Made by a program: the position numbers and the translations under genes. From positions 496,001 to 560,000 of the forward strand of contig CAWDDF010000007.1 in NCBI GenBank assembly GCA_963801035.1: 64,000 bases of DNA. The letters run 5' to 3'. How positions within the stretch are numbered: position 1 is the stretch's first letter; each line of letters opens with the position of its first letter. The notes beneath the pieces were generated by a model. It ran no database searches. It saw only the letters and a list, made by a program, of their open reading frames with translations, and was not told the DNA's origin. This document shows positions 25,574-34,826 of this stretch, piece by piece. This DNA comes from JACCZX01 sp963801035. GTDB taxonomy: Bacteria > Pseudomonadota > Gammaproteobacteria > Burkholderiales > Burkholderiaceae_F.

Positions 25574-26830
25574 TTGAACCTTCCGTACGAACTGCGAATC
25601 GGCCTGCGCTACACGCGCGCCGGCAGGCGTGCGCGTCGTCGTAATGGCTTCATTTCGTTCATATCGGGTATCTCGATGATCGGAATAGCGCTCGGCGTGA
25701 TGGCGCTTATTGTTGTTTTGTCGGTGATGAATGGGTTCGTTTATCAAGTGCGTGATCGGATGCTGTCGGTGGTCTCGCACGTCGAGGTATTCGCGAATAA
25801 CGGCGCACTTCCTGACTGGCGGGCGATTGAGCAGATCGCGCGCAGAAATCCGCAGGTCATCGGCGCTGCGCCTTACATCAACGCGCAGGCGCTGTTGACC
25901 AATGGCGAAAGCGTTCGCGGCGCTTTGGTGCGAGGTATCGATCCGGAGGCCGAGCCCCAGGTGTCGGAGATTGCATCGCAAGTGCGGGGAGTGCCTCTGA
26001 CCGTGCTGGCCGATGGCGAGTTCGGCGTCATTCTGGGTGGCGAGCTTGCGCGGACGCTGGGCGTGTTGCGCGGCGAGAAAGTGACATTGATTGCGCCGCA
26101 GGGGCAAGTGACGCCCGCGGGCGTCGTACCGCGGCTAAAGCAGTTCACCGTGGTCAGCACGTTTGATTCGGGGCACTTTGAATACGACAGCTCGCTGGCG
26201 CTGATTCATCTTGGCGACGCTGCGCGGCTGTTCAGGGTCGAAGGACCGACCGGTGTGCGTCTCAAGCTGAAGGACCTGGAGCGTGCGCCCGAAGTCGCGC
26301 TCGAGCTGGCCAGATCATTCGATCCCGGTGTGCTGGTGCGCGACTGGGGGCGTCAGAATCGAAGTTACTTCGCCGCCGTTCAGATCGAGAAGCGAATGAT
26401 GTTCATCATCCTTGCGCTGATCGTTGCGGTGGCGGCATTCAATCTCGTCTCGACACTCGTGATGACGGTTACCGAAAAGCAATCGGACATCGCGATCATG
26501 CGCACGCTCGGAGCAAGTCCCACCAGCGTGATGGTGGTGTTCATGGTGCAGGGCGCGTTGATTGGAATACTCGGCACGCTGCTCGGAGTTGCCAGCGGAT
26601 TGCTGGTCGCAAACAACCTCGACACGATTTTTCCGGCGATTGAGCGCATTGCCGGATTTCCGCTAATTCCGAAGGACATCTATTTCATCAGTTCGCTGCC
26701 ATCGGATCCGCGCGCGAGCGATGTCGTGCCGATCGCTCTGATCTCTATGGTGCTTTCGCTGGTGGCGACGCTCTACCCGAGCTGGCGCGCGTCGCGCGTC
26801 AAGCCAGCCGAGGCGCTTCGCTATGACTAA
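25574..26830 (+). CDS. lolC: Lipoprotein-releasing ABC transporter permease LolC/E
   Basis: This inner-membrane permease works with LolD to extract outer-membrane lipoproteins and pass them to LolA. The chosen TTG start at 25574 gives 418 residues beginning LNLPYELRIGLRYTRAGRR (first residue read as Met), the family start; the open frame runs upstream through the possible promoter. It has an N-terminal membrane helix (ISMIGIALGVMALIVVLSVM), a large periplasmic domain and three C-terminal helices with the FtsX-like core. Only one permease gene is present, the betaproteobacterial arrangement where a LolF-like homodimer may serve. It overlaps lolD by eight bases. Confidence 0.92.
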   Translation: MNLPYELRIGLRYTRAGRRARRRNGFISFISGISMIGIALGVMALIVVLSVMNGFVYQVRDRMLSVVSHVEVFANNGALPDWRAIEQIARRNPQVIGAAPYINAQALLTNGESVRGALVRGIDPEAEPQVSEIASQVRGVPLTVLADGEFGVILGGELARTLGVLRGEKVTLIAPQGQVTPAGVVPRLKQFTVVSTFDSGHFEYDSSLALIHLGDAARLFRVEGPTGVRLKLKDLERAPEVALELARSFDPGVLVRDWGRQNRSYFAAVQIEKRMMFIILALIVAVAAFNLVSTLVMTVTEKQSDIAIMRTLGASPTSVMVVFMVQGALIGILGTLLGVASGLLVANNLDTIFPAIERIAGFPLIPKDIYFISSLPSDPRASDVVPIALISMVLSLVATLYPSWRASRVKPAEALRYD

Positions 26831-27506
26831 CGGCGCGGTCCTCAGCGCGCGGGGCGTCAAGAAATCCTATCGCGAAGGCGGCCTGGCGGTCGATGTGCTG
26901 CGCGGCGCCGACCTCGATGTGGAACCCGGAGAGCTGGTAGCGGTAGTGGGCGCGTCAGGCTCCGGCAAGAGCACGCTACTGCATGTCTTCGGCGGGCTCG
27001 ATGCGGCTGACAGCGGTCAAGTGCTGATCGAGGGGCGCGACGTTGCGCAGCTGAGTGAAGGGGATCGCGGCCGATTGCGCAACGAACGCCTAGGGTTCAT
27101 TTATCAGTTCCATCATCTACTGCCCGAGTTCACCGCGTTGGATAACGTCGCGATGCCACTGACGATCCGCCGCTATTCCTTGCATGACGCCCGTGCAAGT
27201 GCGAAGGAAACGTTGGCCGCGGTGGGTCTGCGAGAACGAGTGCTGCACCATCCGGGCGAGCTGTCAGGCGGTGAGAGGCAACGCACGGCGGTGGCTCGCG
27301 CAATCGTCGCGCGTCCCGCCTGCATCCTGGCCGACGAACCGACCGGTAACCTGGATCGTGATACCGCCCGCGGCGTCTTCGACGTGTTCGTGGATCTCGC
27401 ACGGAGCAGCCGAACCGCGGTCGTGATCGTTACGCACGACCCGGAAATCGCGTCACGTTGCGATCGGGTGTTGAGGCTGCAAGACGGCCGGCTTGCGCCG
27501 GCGTAA
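26823..27506 (+). CDS. lolD: Lipoprotein-releasing ABC transporter ATP-binding protein LolD
   Basis: LolD powers lipoprotein release by the LolC/E permease. The 227-residue ATPase has Walker A GASGSGKST near residue 43, signature LSGGERQRTAVARAI, and Walker B ILADEPTGNLD followed by the H-loop VTHD. It starts eight bases inside lolC, so the two are coupled. Length and neighbours fit LolD rather than MacB or FtsE. Confidence 0.95.
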   Translation: MTNGAVLSARGVKKSYREGGLAVDVLRGADLDVEPGELVAVVGASGSGKSTLLHVFGGLDAADSGQVLIEGRDVAQLSEGDRGRLRNERLGFIYQFHHLLPEFTALDNVAMPLTIRRYSLHDARASAKETLAAVGLRERVLHHPGELSGGERQRTAVARAIVARPACILADEPTGNLDRDTARGVFDVFVDLARSSRTAVVIVTHDPEIASRCDRVLRLQDGRLAPA

Positions 27507-27512
27507 ACGTCT

Positions 27513-28064
27513 TCAGCCGGCGCGTGTTCGATGCCGACGTGCGCGCCACGCCCGTCGCAGATAAACACTCCACATTCCGCGAACCGTCAGATAGCCGAGC
27601 GCGGCCAGCATTGATGCCAGCAGCAGCAGTCCCAACGCAAGCGGCGCACCCAGGCTCATCGTCCAGCGGCCCATCGCTTCCATCGATCCGATCATCTGCG
27701 TCCACTGCCATTCCGGCAGGGCGGGCGGCTTCGAGAAGCCCCCGGAGCCGAGCGTGAATTCGCCGATCTCATAAGCGATCAGGTACAGCGGCACTATCGT
27801 GAACGGATTCGTATAAAGCGTCGTCACCAGCGCCAGCGGCAGATTCACACGCGCGAAAATGCAGACAATCGCAGCGCCGAGCATTTGCAGTGGGCCCGGA
27901 ATCAATCCGCAAAACAATCCGACCGCGACGCCACCGGCAGCCGAGCGACGATTCAGATGCCATAACGCAGGATGAAACAACGTGTCGCCGAACATCGACA
28001 GTGCCTTTACCTCGCGTACCTTGTCGACGTCGGGCATCACCTTACGAAAAAACTTGCGCGGCAT
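27513..28064 (-). CDS. DUF2062 domain membrane protein
   Basis: The 183-residue product is a DUF2062 family protein, with MPRKFFRKVMPD at the N-terminus and the conserved membrane segments AAGGVAVGLFCGLIPGPLQM and TTLYTNPFTIVPLYLIAYEI. Two to three further hydrophobic segments lie toward the C-terminus. Function is unknown; such genes sit near comEC in several betaproteobacteria, which is why the call is secure although the role is not. It converges on lolD and diverges from comEC with 86 bases between. Confidence 0.85.
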   Translation of the reverse strand: MPRKFFRKVMPDVDKVREVKALSMFGDTLFHPALWHLNRRSAAGGVAVGLFCGLIPGPLQMLGAAIVCIFARVNLPLALVTTLYTNPFTIVPLYLIAYEIGEFTLGSGGFSKPPALPEWQWTQMIGSMEAMGRWTMSLGAPLALGLLLLASMLAALGYLTVRGMWSVYLRRAWRARRHRTRAG

Positions 28065-28150
28065 GCGCGAAGTTTAGAGCGTCGAGATGCAAGCCGTGCT
28101 GCGTAGACTTGTTCGATGACGACGCACGCAGCCGCCGCTGAGTTCCTCGT

Positions 28151-30649
28151 ATGAGGCCGGCGGCGCTGATTGCATTCGTTCTCGGTGTCTGCGTGCTGCA
28201 GTGGCAGGCGTCGCTGCCGACCATCGCAATCATGGCGCTGATCGGTGGCGCAGGAGTCGTGCTATCGCTGTCGGCGTTGTTCCGATCAACGCTTGGCTCG
28301 CTCGGGCGCGCAGCCGCGTTGCTAGGCATCGGTTGTCTCGGGTTTGCATATGCTGCGGGCCATGCGTCATGGCGCATGGCCGACGAACTCGCGTTCGATG
28401 ACGAGGGCCACGACATTGCCGTTGTCGGTGTTGTCGCCAGCCTGCCAGTCAGGCTCGAGCGCGGCGTGCGATTCGAGTTCGATATCGAGCGGGTCGATGC
28501 GCCGAACATACGCGTGCCTGAGCGTGTTCTTCTTGGCTGGTACAGCGGTGACATCGGCGGCGACAGTGCAGTGCAACCGGGCGAGCGATGGGCCTTCTCC
28601 GTGCGGTTGAAGCGCCCGCACGGCACGATGAATCCGGGTGGCTTTGATTTCGAAGCGTGGATGCTCGAGCGAAATTTGCGCGCGTCCGGCTATGTGCGCG
28701 TAGGTCGCAACGCTATGCCGGTGAAGAGGCTGAGCGAGATGGTCTGGACGCCTCGGTATGCGATCGAGCGTGCACGCTCGAACCTGCGCGCGAAATTGCA
28801 GCCGAGGCTCGACGGCAAACGCTATGGTGGCGTGCTGTTGGCACTGGTGCTTGGCGATCAGCGGGCCATTGGTGACGCCGACTGGACGCTCTTCAACCGC
28901 ACCGGAATCGGCCACTTGGTCAGCATCTCCGGACTGCACATCACGATGATCGCAAGTCTGTTCGGACTTGCGGTGGGTGCGCTGTGGCGGCGCTCACCGG
29001 TGCTGCTGGCACGAAGCGCCGCTCAGACCGCCGCGGTCATCGCGGGTCTGGTTGCGGCGTTTCTGTACGCGCTGCTGGCAGGCTGGGGAGTACCGGCACA
29101 GCGTACGGTGGTGATGCTTGCGACGGTGGGTGTGGGATGGCTCTTCAGCTCACGCATCGGCGCAGCGACTTCGCTCGCCCTCGCTGCGGCGCTGGTATGC
29201 GTGATCGATCCGTGGGCTGTCCTTGCACCTGGGTTCTGGCTTTCATTCGGCGCCGTCGCGGCCATTGTTTGGGTCGTGCAGGGGAGGCCAACATATTCTG
29301 CTTCGTCAGGCCTGCGTCCTGTGCTGCACGCTGCCGCCCGCGTGCAGATCGCGGTAACCCTCGCTCTGGTGCCCGCCACCGTGCTGCTTTTTCATCAGCT
29401 ATCGATCGTGTCGCCGCTCGCGAATGCTGTGGCGATCCCGACGGTGAGCTGGGCGGTGACTCCGCTGGCGTTGATCGGTGGCGCACTTGCGACGCTTCCG
29501 ACGCCGGTGTCTTTACTGGCCGAGCCCGTGCTGGGTGCGGCCGACGCGATCTTTGCGATCGTCGCCACGCTGCTGGGCTGGGGCGCGTCGTTCGAATGGG
29601 CCAACGTCCCGGTTGCAACCCCGCCGCTGGTCTTGGTCGCACTGGCCGCAGTCGGAGTGATTTGGCTGTTGGCACCGCCAGGCTGGCCCTTTCGTGCAGT
29701 GGGTGCCCTCGCGATCCTTCCGATGTTCGTGTGGCCGGCACTGCGTCCCGCGGACAACGAAGTGTGGTTGACGGCACTCGACATCGGTCAAGGCTCGGCG
29801 GTGCTAGTCGAAACGAAACAGCACGCATGGCTCTATGACGCAGGCCCACGCTATTCGGCCGATACCGATGCGGGCGAACGTTTGATCTTGCCGTACCTGC
29901 GCCATCGAGGAATCGGAAGCCTCGACGGACTGATCGTGTCGCATCTGGATAACGATCATTCGGGCGGCGCAGCATCGATACTGCGTGCGGTGCCGGTGCG
30001 TCGCGTTGTATCTTCGATCGCCAACGGGCATCCGGTGCTCAACGCCCGCGCCGACGTCGAGCGATGTGCGTCCGGCATGCGGTGGACCAGCGGCACGCTG
30101 ACGTTCGCGGTCTTGCATCCGACGCGGGCCGATTACGAAGCGAAGCGACCGACAAACTCGATGAGCTGCGTCGTACTCATTACGGCAGGCGCGACCACGC
30201 TGCTGCTGACCGGCGACGTGCCGCTGTCGGACGAGATGGCAATCGTCCATCGCGAACCTGCTCTGCGCGCCGAGTGGATGGCAGTGCCCCATCACGGCAG
30301 CCGCAGCTCGTCCAGCGCACAGCTGCTCGACACGTTGGGCGCGAACGCCGCTGTGGCGCAGGCGGGCTACCGCAACCGTTTTCGGCATCCCGACCCGGAG
30401 GTCGTGGCTCGATATCAACAACGAAAGATCCCATTTTTTCGTACCGATCATGCGGGCGCCTTGCAGTGGCGCTTCGCAACCGACGGGTCAAGTACGGTGG
30501 TCTCGTCGCGCGAAACCCAGGCGCGCTACTGGCATAACCGGCCTTTGACAGTGCCGCCTCCCTTGATCTTGGATAGCGGCATGCCAGAGACGGGCGCCAC
30601 TGTGTACGACGTAATTCCGGGACCGCCCGAGCCTTACGCAGGCCGCTAA
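28151..30649 (+). CDS. comEC: DNA internalization-related competence protein ComEC/Rec2
   Basis: ComEC forms the inner-membrane channel for DNA uptake in natural transformation. The 832-residue product has N-terminal membrane helices and a DUF4131-like region, the Competence domain with HLVSISGLHITMIASLFGL near residue 256, further helices, and a C-terminal metallo-beta-lactamase domain with VSHLDNDHSGGA (HxxxDH), VLLTGDV and PHHGSRSSS. All expected domains are intact in one frame, suggesting the organism is competent or recently was. The Anbu operon begins 27 bases downstream on the same strand and may share its transcript. Confidence 0.95.
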   Translation: MRPAALIAFVLGVCVLQWQASLPTIAIMALIGGAGVVLSLSALFRSTLGSLGRAAALLGIGCLGFAYAAGHASWRMADELAFDDEGHDIAVVGVVASLPVRLERGVRFEFDIERVDAPNIRVPERVLLGWYSGDIGGDSAVQPGERWAFSVRLKRPHGTMNPGGFDFEAWMLERNLRASGYVRVGRNAMPVKRLSEMVWTPRYAIERARSNLRAKLQPRLDGKRYGGVLLALVLGDQRAIGDADWTLFNRTGIGHLVSISGLHITMIASLFGLAVGALWRRSPVLLARSAAQTAAVIAGLVAAFLYALLAGWGVPAQRTVVMLATVGVGWLFSSRIGAATSLALAAALVCVIDPWAVLAPGFWLSFGAVAAIVWVVQGRPTYSASSGLRPVLHAAARVQIAVTLALVPATVLLFHQLSIVSPLANAVAIPTVSWAVTPLALIGGALATLPTPVSLLAEPVLGAADAIFAIVATLLGWGASFEWANVPVATPPLVLVALAAVGVIWLLAPPGWPFRAVGALAILPMFVWPALRPADNEVWLTALDIGQGSAVLVETKQHAWLYDAGPRYSADTDAGERLILPYLRHRGIGSLDGLIVSHLDNDHSGGAASILRAVPVRRVVSSIANGHPVLNARADVERCASGMRWTSGTLTFAVLHPTRADYEAKRPTNSMSCVVLITAGATTLLLTGDVPLSDEMAIVHREPALRAEWMAVPHHGSRSSSSAQLLDTLGANAAVAQAGYRNRFRHPDPEVVARYQQRKIPFFRTDHAGALQWRFATDGSSTVVSSRETQARYWHNRPLTVPPPLILDSGMPETGATVYDVIPGPPEPYAGR

Positions 30650-30676
30650 ACTGCTCGTTGGGGCAGGGTCAGGGCG

Positions 30677-32122
30677 ATGCAGCAAAGAGCTTTCGACGAA
30701 ATGTACGATGGCAGCGATCGTGTGCGTGCGCACTATCGCGAGTTCGAACGCTGGCTGTCCGAACAGACCCCCGACGCGATGCAGTTCAAGCGTGCCGAAG
30801 CCGACCTCGTGTTCCGTCGCGTCGGCGTCACGTTCGCGGTCTATGGTGAAAATGACGAAAAAGGCAACGGCGAAGCCACGGAGCGCCTGATTCCGTTTGA
30901 CGTCGTGCCGCGCATCATTCCAGCCGCCGAGTGGAAGAAGCTCGAAGCCGGCCTGAAACAAAGAGTGCGCGCGCTCAACATGTTTTTGCGCGATGTCTAT
31001 CACGACCAGGACATCCTGCGCGCCGGCAAGCTTCCGGCAGATCAGATCTTGCGCAACTCGCAGTATCGGCCCGAGATGCGCGGTGTCGACGTTACTGGAG
31101 GCATCTACGCCCATATCGCCGGAATTGACGTTGTAAGGGCGTCCGGGCCGAGTGGCGCCGGCGAGTACTTCGTGCTGGAGGACAACCTGCGCGTGCCAAG
31201 CGGCGTTTCCTACATGCTGGAAAACCGCAAGATGATGATGCGGCTGTTTTCCGACCTATTTGCAAGGAACCGCGTGGCACCGGTCGCGCATTATCCGGAC
31301 GTGCTGCTCGAGAATCTGCGGTCGGTGGCGCCGCTCGGCGTCGACGATCCTACGGTGGTTTTGCTGACTCCCGGCATGTACAACTCGGCGTACTTCGAGC
31401 ATGCGTTTTTGGCGCAGCAAATGGGGATCGAGCTGGTCGAAGGGCAGGATTTGTTCGTGCAGGACAACCACGTGTTCATGCGCACCACGCGCGGTCCGCA
31501 GCGGGTCGATGTGATCTACCGTCGCATCGACGATGATTTCCTCGATCCGCGTGCGTTCCGCAAAGACTCGACACTCGGCGTGGCCGGGCTGCTGTCGGTG
31601 CATCGCGCCGGCCGGGTCACGCTGGCAAATGCAATTGGTACCGGGATTGCGGACGACAAGTCGATCTATCCGCACGTGCCCGAGATGATCGACTTCTACC
31701 TCGGCGAGAAACCGATTCTGTCGAACGTTCCGACCTACGTGTGTCGCGAGCCCGAGCAGTTGCAATACACGCTGGCTCACCTCGAAGAGCTGGTGGTGAA
31801 GGAAGTGCACGGCGCCGGCGGATACGGCATGCTGGTCGGGCCGGCGGCGACGCGCGAGGAGCGGCAGGAATTCGCGGCGCGATTGAAAGCAAATCCTGAT
31901 AATTACATCGCCCAGCCGACGCTCGCGCTATCTACATGCCCGACGTATGTCGAATCGGGAATCGCACCGCGCCACATCGATCTGCGTCCTTACGTGCTCT
32001 CGGGCAAGGACGTCGTCACGGTGCCCGGCGGGCTGTGCCGGGTCGCACTACGCGAGGGGTCGCTGGTCGTTAACTCTTCGCAAGGTGGCGGCACGAAGGA
32101 CACCTGGGTGCTGGAGCGATGA
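30677..32122 (+). CDS. Circularly permuted ATP-grasp type 2 protein (DUF404/DUF407)
   Basis: The 481-residue protein is a circularly permuted ATP-grasp enzyme of the DUF404/DUF407 type (MQQRAFDEMYDGSDRVRAHY, IPFDVVPRIIPAAEW, YFVLEDNLRVPSGVSYMLEN, VKEVHGAGGYGMLVGP near residue 375, QPTLALSTCPT). Comparative genomics places this family with alpha-E and Anbu genes, and predicts an amide or peptide ligase, but no substrate is known. Here it heads such an operon, and its TGA overlaps the ATG of the GGDEF gene (ATGA), so the two are translationally coupled. No signal peptide, so presumably cytosolic. Confidence 0.92.
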   Translation: MQQRAFDEMYDGSDRVRAHYREFERWLSEQTPDAMQFKRAEADLVFRRVGVTFAVYGENDEKGNGEATERLIPFDVVPRIIPAAEWKKLEAGLKQRVRALNMFLRDVYHDQDILRAGKLPADQILRNSQYRPEMRGVDVTGGIYAHIAGIDVVRASGPSGAGEYFVLEDNLRVPSGVSYMLENRKMMMRLFSDLFARNRVAPVAHYPDVLLENLRSVAPLGVDDPTVVLLTPGMYNSAYFEHAFLAQQMGIELVEGQDLFVQDNHVFMRTTRGPQRVDVIYRRIDDDFLDPRAFRKDSTLGVAGLLSVHRAGRVTLANAIGTGIADDKSIYPHVPEMIDFYLGEKPILSNVPTYVCREPEQLQYTLAHLEELVVKEVHGAGGYGMLVGPAATREERQEFAARLKANPDNYIAQPTLALSTCPTYVESGIAPRHIDLRPYVLSGKDVVTVPGGLCRVALREGSLVVNSSQGGGTKDTWVLER

Positions 32123-33819
32123 ATCGTCCGAGCGAGCCAGTGCCATTGGAAGGCGAGGAGCCTTCCTCGCACGAACAAGCCGCACGCCGCGCTTCGGATC
32201 AAATCGATCCGTATGCGCTGATCGAGCGTGCCGAAAAGCTGATCAACACCGAGCCGCACGATGCCGTCGTGTTCGCGCTGCGTGCGCAGAGCGTGGCGCG
32301 CGCTCGTACCGCTGAAGCGTTGATGGCCCGCGCGCACTTTGTCGCCGGGTCGGCGCTGATGCAGGTCGGCGACTGGTCAGGCGCGACACGGCAGCTTTCG
32401 CAGGCGGAGCAGGTCTACCGTGCACAGGACGACATTACCGCTCAGTGCCGGGTCAACATTCTGTTGGCCACCGCATGTTGCGAACTGGGCGAATACGGTG
32501 AGGCGCTCGATGGCTTCGCCGAGGTGCAAAAAGTCGCGCGGCAGCACCAGGATCATGCGGGCGTAAGGCTCGCACTGGTACACCAATCGACGGTGCACAT
32601 GATGCTCGGCGACTTCGACGCCGCACGCGACTCGCTGAAATCTTCGCTGGAGTTGCCGTCAGGTACCACCGCGGATGAGGGCATGGTCGTGCTGCACCAT
32701 GGTCTGGTCGATGCCAACGAGGGACTGCGCGCCGCATTGGCGGGCGACGGCAACGTTGTCATGCGCTGCATGGCCGACGCCGAAGATCATTTCGTCATCG
32801 CGCTCGAGCTTCTGTCGGGCTCGAGCGATCGTTCGACCGCGATCGCTGCGCGCACGCAGCAGGGGGCCGCACGTTGTTGGCTCGGCAAGTTCAGCGAAGG
32901 TCTGACTGATTTGAACGCAGCCGTGGCCGAAGCGGCGCACAGCGGGTTCCGTTCCCGTGAAGTACATGCGCGCCTCGAGCTCGGCTATCACCTGGTCGGC
33001 GCCGGGCGCGAACACGAAGGGCTTGCGATCCTGGGGCCAGCGCTGATGCAGGCCGAAGAATTGGGTGATCTGCGTCGGCCCGCGGATTCGCACGAGCGGC
33101 TATCCGCGCTGTACGAGGCTCGCGCCGATTTCCGGCTCGCGCTGTATCACCACAAGCGTTACGTCGAAGTCAAGACTCGCCTCGATGGTCGATTGAGCAC
33201 GCAGCGCGCACGCTTGCATGAGGCACGCGCCGAACTGCAGAAACTGCGCACGCAAGCCGCAGCACTGCACGCGAAGACGCGCGACCTCGAGCAGTCGCGC
33301 TCGCGTCTGGAGCGCCTGGCGCTGGAAGACGAATTGACCGGCCTGGCCAACCGCAGGTCGTTCACGAAGGAGCTCGAGAACTGGTGCGCGCGGGCACGCG
33401 CAGGCACGCTGCGCTTCGGTCTCGTTGTCGCCGACATCGACGGCTTCAAGCTTATTAACGATCGACTGTCGCATCTGACCGGCGACGCGGTCCTGCGCCA
33501 GCTCGGAAACGTGATACGCGCCAATCTGCGGGATACCGATTTCGCGGCACGACTGGGCGGCGACGAGTTTGCGCTGCTGTTGGCCGATAGCGAGGGCGGC
33601 GCTGCGATGGCGGTGGTCGATCGATTGGTCGACGCGGTTCGCAATTCGTCGTGGGCCGAGTTTGACGCTGCTCTGCATGTGACGATGAGCATTGGTCTGT
33701 GCGAGTCCTCTGACTTCGGCGATTCGAGCGAGCTCGTCCGGCGCGCCGATGAGTCGTTGTATGCCGCCAAGCACGCCGGCCGCGATCGTGTTCACCTCTG
33801 GACCGCGAGTGGCCTGTAA
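32119..33819 (+). CDS. TPR-containing diguanylate cyclase (GGDEF)
   Basis: The 566-residue product joins about 350 residues of helical TPR-like repeats to a coiled coil (about 355-395, ARLHEARAELQKLRTQAAAL) and a C-terminal GGDEF domain starting LALEDELTGLANRRSF. The active site LGGDEFALL is intact, and RDTD five residues before it fits the RxxD inhibitory site, so product feedback by c-di-GMP is expected. No transmembrane segment or signal peptide is seen, so it is cytosolic. It overlaps the ATP-grasp gene by four bases and precedes the alpha-E gene by 14. A diguanylate cyclase in this position is not part of the usual alpha-E/Anbu gene set as I know it. Confidence 0.93.
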   Translation: MNRPSEPVPLEGEEPSSHEQAARRASDQIDPYALIERAEKLINTEPHDAVVFALRAQSVARARTAEALMARAHFVAGSALMQVGDWSGATRQLSQAEQVYRAQDDITAQCRVNILLATACCELGEYGEALDGFAEVQKVARQHQDHAGVRLALVHQSTVHMMLGDFDAARDSLKSSLELPSGTTADEGMVVLHHGLVDANEGLRAALAGDGNVVMRCMADAEDHFVIALELLSGSSDRSTAIAARTQQGAARCWLGKFSEGLTDLNAAVAEAAHSGFRSREVHARLELGYHLVGAGREHEGLAILGPALMQAEELGDLRRPADSHERLSALYEARADFRLALYHHKRYVEVKTRLDGRLSTQRARLHEARAELQKLRTQAAALHAKTRDLEQSRSRLERLALEDELTGLANRRSFTKELENWCARARAGTLRFGLVVADIDGFKLINDRLSHLTGDAVLRQLGNVIRANLRDTDFAARLGGDEFALLLADSEGGAAMAVVDRLVDAVRNSSWAEFDAALHVTMSIGLCESSDFGDSSELVRRADESLYAAKHAGRDRVHLWTASGL

Positions 33820-33833
33820 CAGCCAATTCGAAA

Positions 33834-34811
33834 GTGCTTAGCCGCACGGCCGACCACCTGTTCTGGATGGCACGTTATATCGAGCGTGCGGAAAATACCG
33901 CACGCATGCTCGATGTGAATCTATCTACGTCATTGCTTCCGCAATCGGCCCAAGCATCGGAAAGGGGCTGGCGCGCGTTGCTCAGCATTTCGGAATTGAC
34001 AGAAGAGTTCGACGAGCGGTATCCGGTCGTCTCGCCTCGCGACGTGATGGATTTCATGGTGCGCGATGCAGGCAATTCGTCGTCGATTTGCGCCTGCCTT
34101 CAGGCAGCGCGCGAAAACGCTCGCGCCGTGCGCGGCTCGCTGACGACCGAAGTGTGGGAAACGCACAATGACACCTGGCTCGACCTGCAACGCAAGCTTG
34201 CGGATGGAACATCCGAGCGCGACCCGCAGTCGTTTTTCGAGTGGGTCAAGTTCCGGTCGCACCTATCGCGTGGTGTCACTATCGGCACGATGCTGAAGGA
34301 TGAGGCGTTCTACTTCGTGCGGCTCGGTACCTTTCTTGAGCGCGCGGATAACACGGCGCGACTGATCGATGTCAAGTACCACGGACTGGGTGACGAGCCT
34401 GCGGACCGGCGCGAGGCAGCCGACCCCGAGAGCGTCGACCACCCGCCTGATTTTTATCACTGGGCTGCTGTACTGCGTTCGGTGTCGGCGTTCGAAACGT
34501 ACCGCAAGGTGTATCGCGATGTGATTACGCCGTCGCGCGTGGCCGAGCTGCTGATCCTGCGCGGCGATATGCCGCGCTCGCTGGCAAGCTGCCTGAATGA
34601 AGTCTCGATCAATCTGGAGATGGTGCGCAACAGCCGGTCCGACGAAACAGAGCGGCGCGCAGGGCTGCTGCGCGCTGAGCTTCGCTACGGTCGCATTGAA
34701 GACATCCTGGCGCGCGGCTTGCACCGGTATTTGACCGAATTCCTCGAGCGCATCAACGATCTGGGCGAACGCGTCAGCGAAGATTTTTTAGTCCCGTTAG
34801 AAGCTCACTAA
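33834..34811 (+). CDS. Alpha-E domain protein (DUF403)
   Basis: The 325-residue all-helical protein belongs to the alpha-E (DUF403) family. Marks are the N-terminal MLSRTADHLFWMARYIERAENTARM (given here as position 1-25) and its internal echo RLGTFLERADNTARLIDV near residue 165, plus VLRSVSAFETYRKVYRD. The family is nearly always next to the permuted ATP-grasp gene and is thought to act with it; no reaction is established. The start codon is GTG. It lies between the GGDEF gene and Anbu (15 bases). Confidence 0.9.
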   Translation: MLSRTADHLFWMARYIERAENTARMLDVNLSTSLLPQSAQASERGWRALLSISELTEEFDERYPVVSPRDVMDFMVRDAGNSSSICACLQAARENARAVRGSLTTEVWETHNDTWLDLQRKLADGTSERDPQSFFEWVKFRSHLSRGVTIGTMLKDEAFYFVRLGTFLERADNTARLIDVKYHGLGDEPADRREAADPESVDHPPDFYHWAAVLRSVSAFETYRKVYRDVITPSRVAELLILRGDMPRSLASCLNEVSINLEMVRNSRSDETERRAGLLRAELRYGRIEDILARGLHRYLTEFLERINDLGERVSEDFLVPLEAH

Positions 34812-34826
34812 TACACTGAGACGCCT

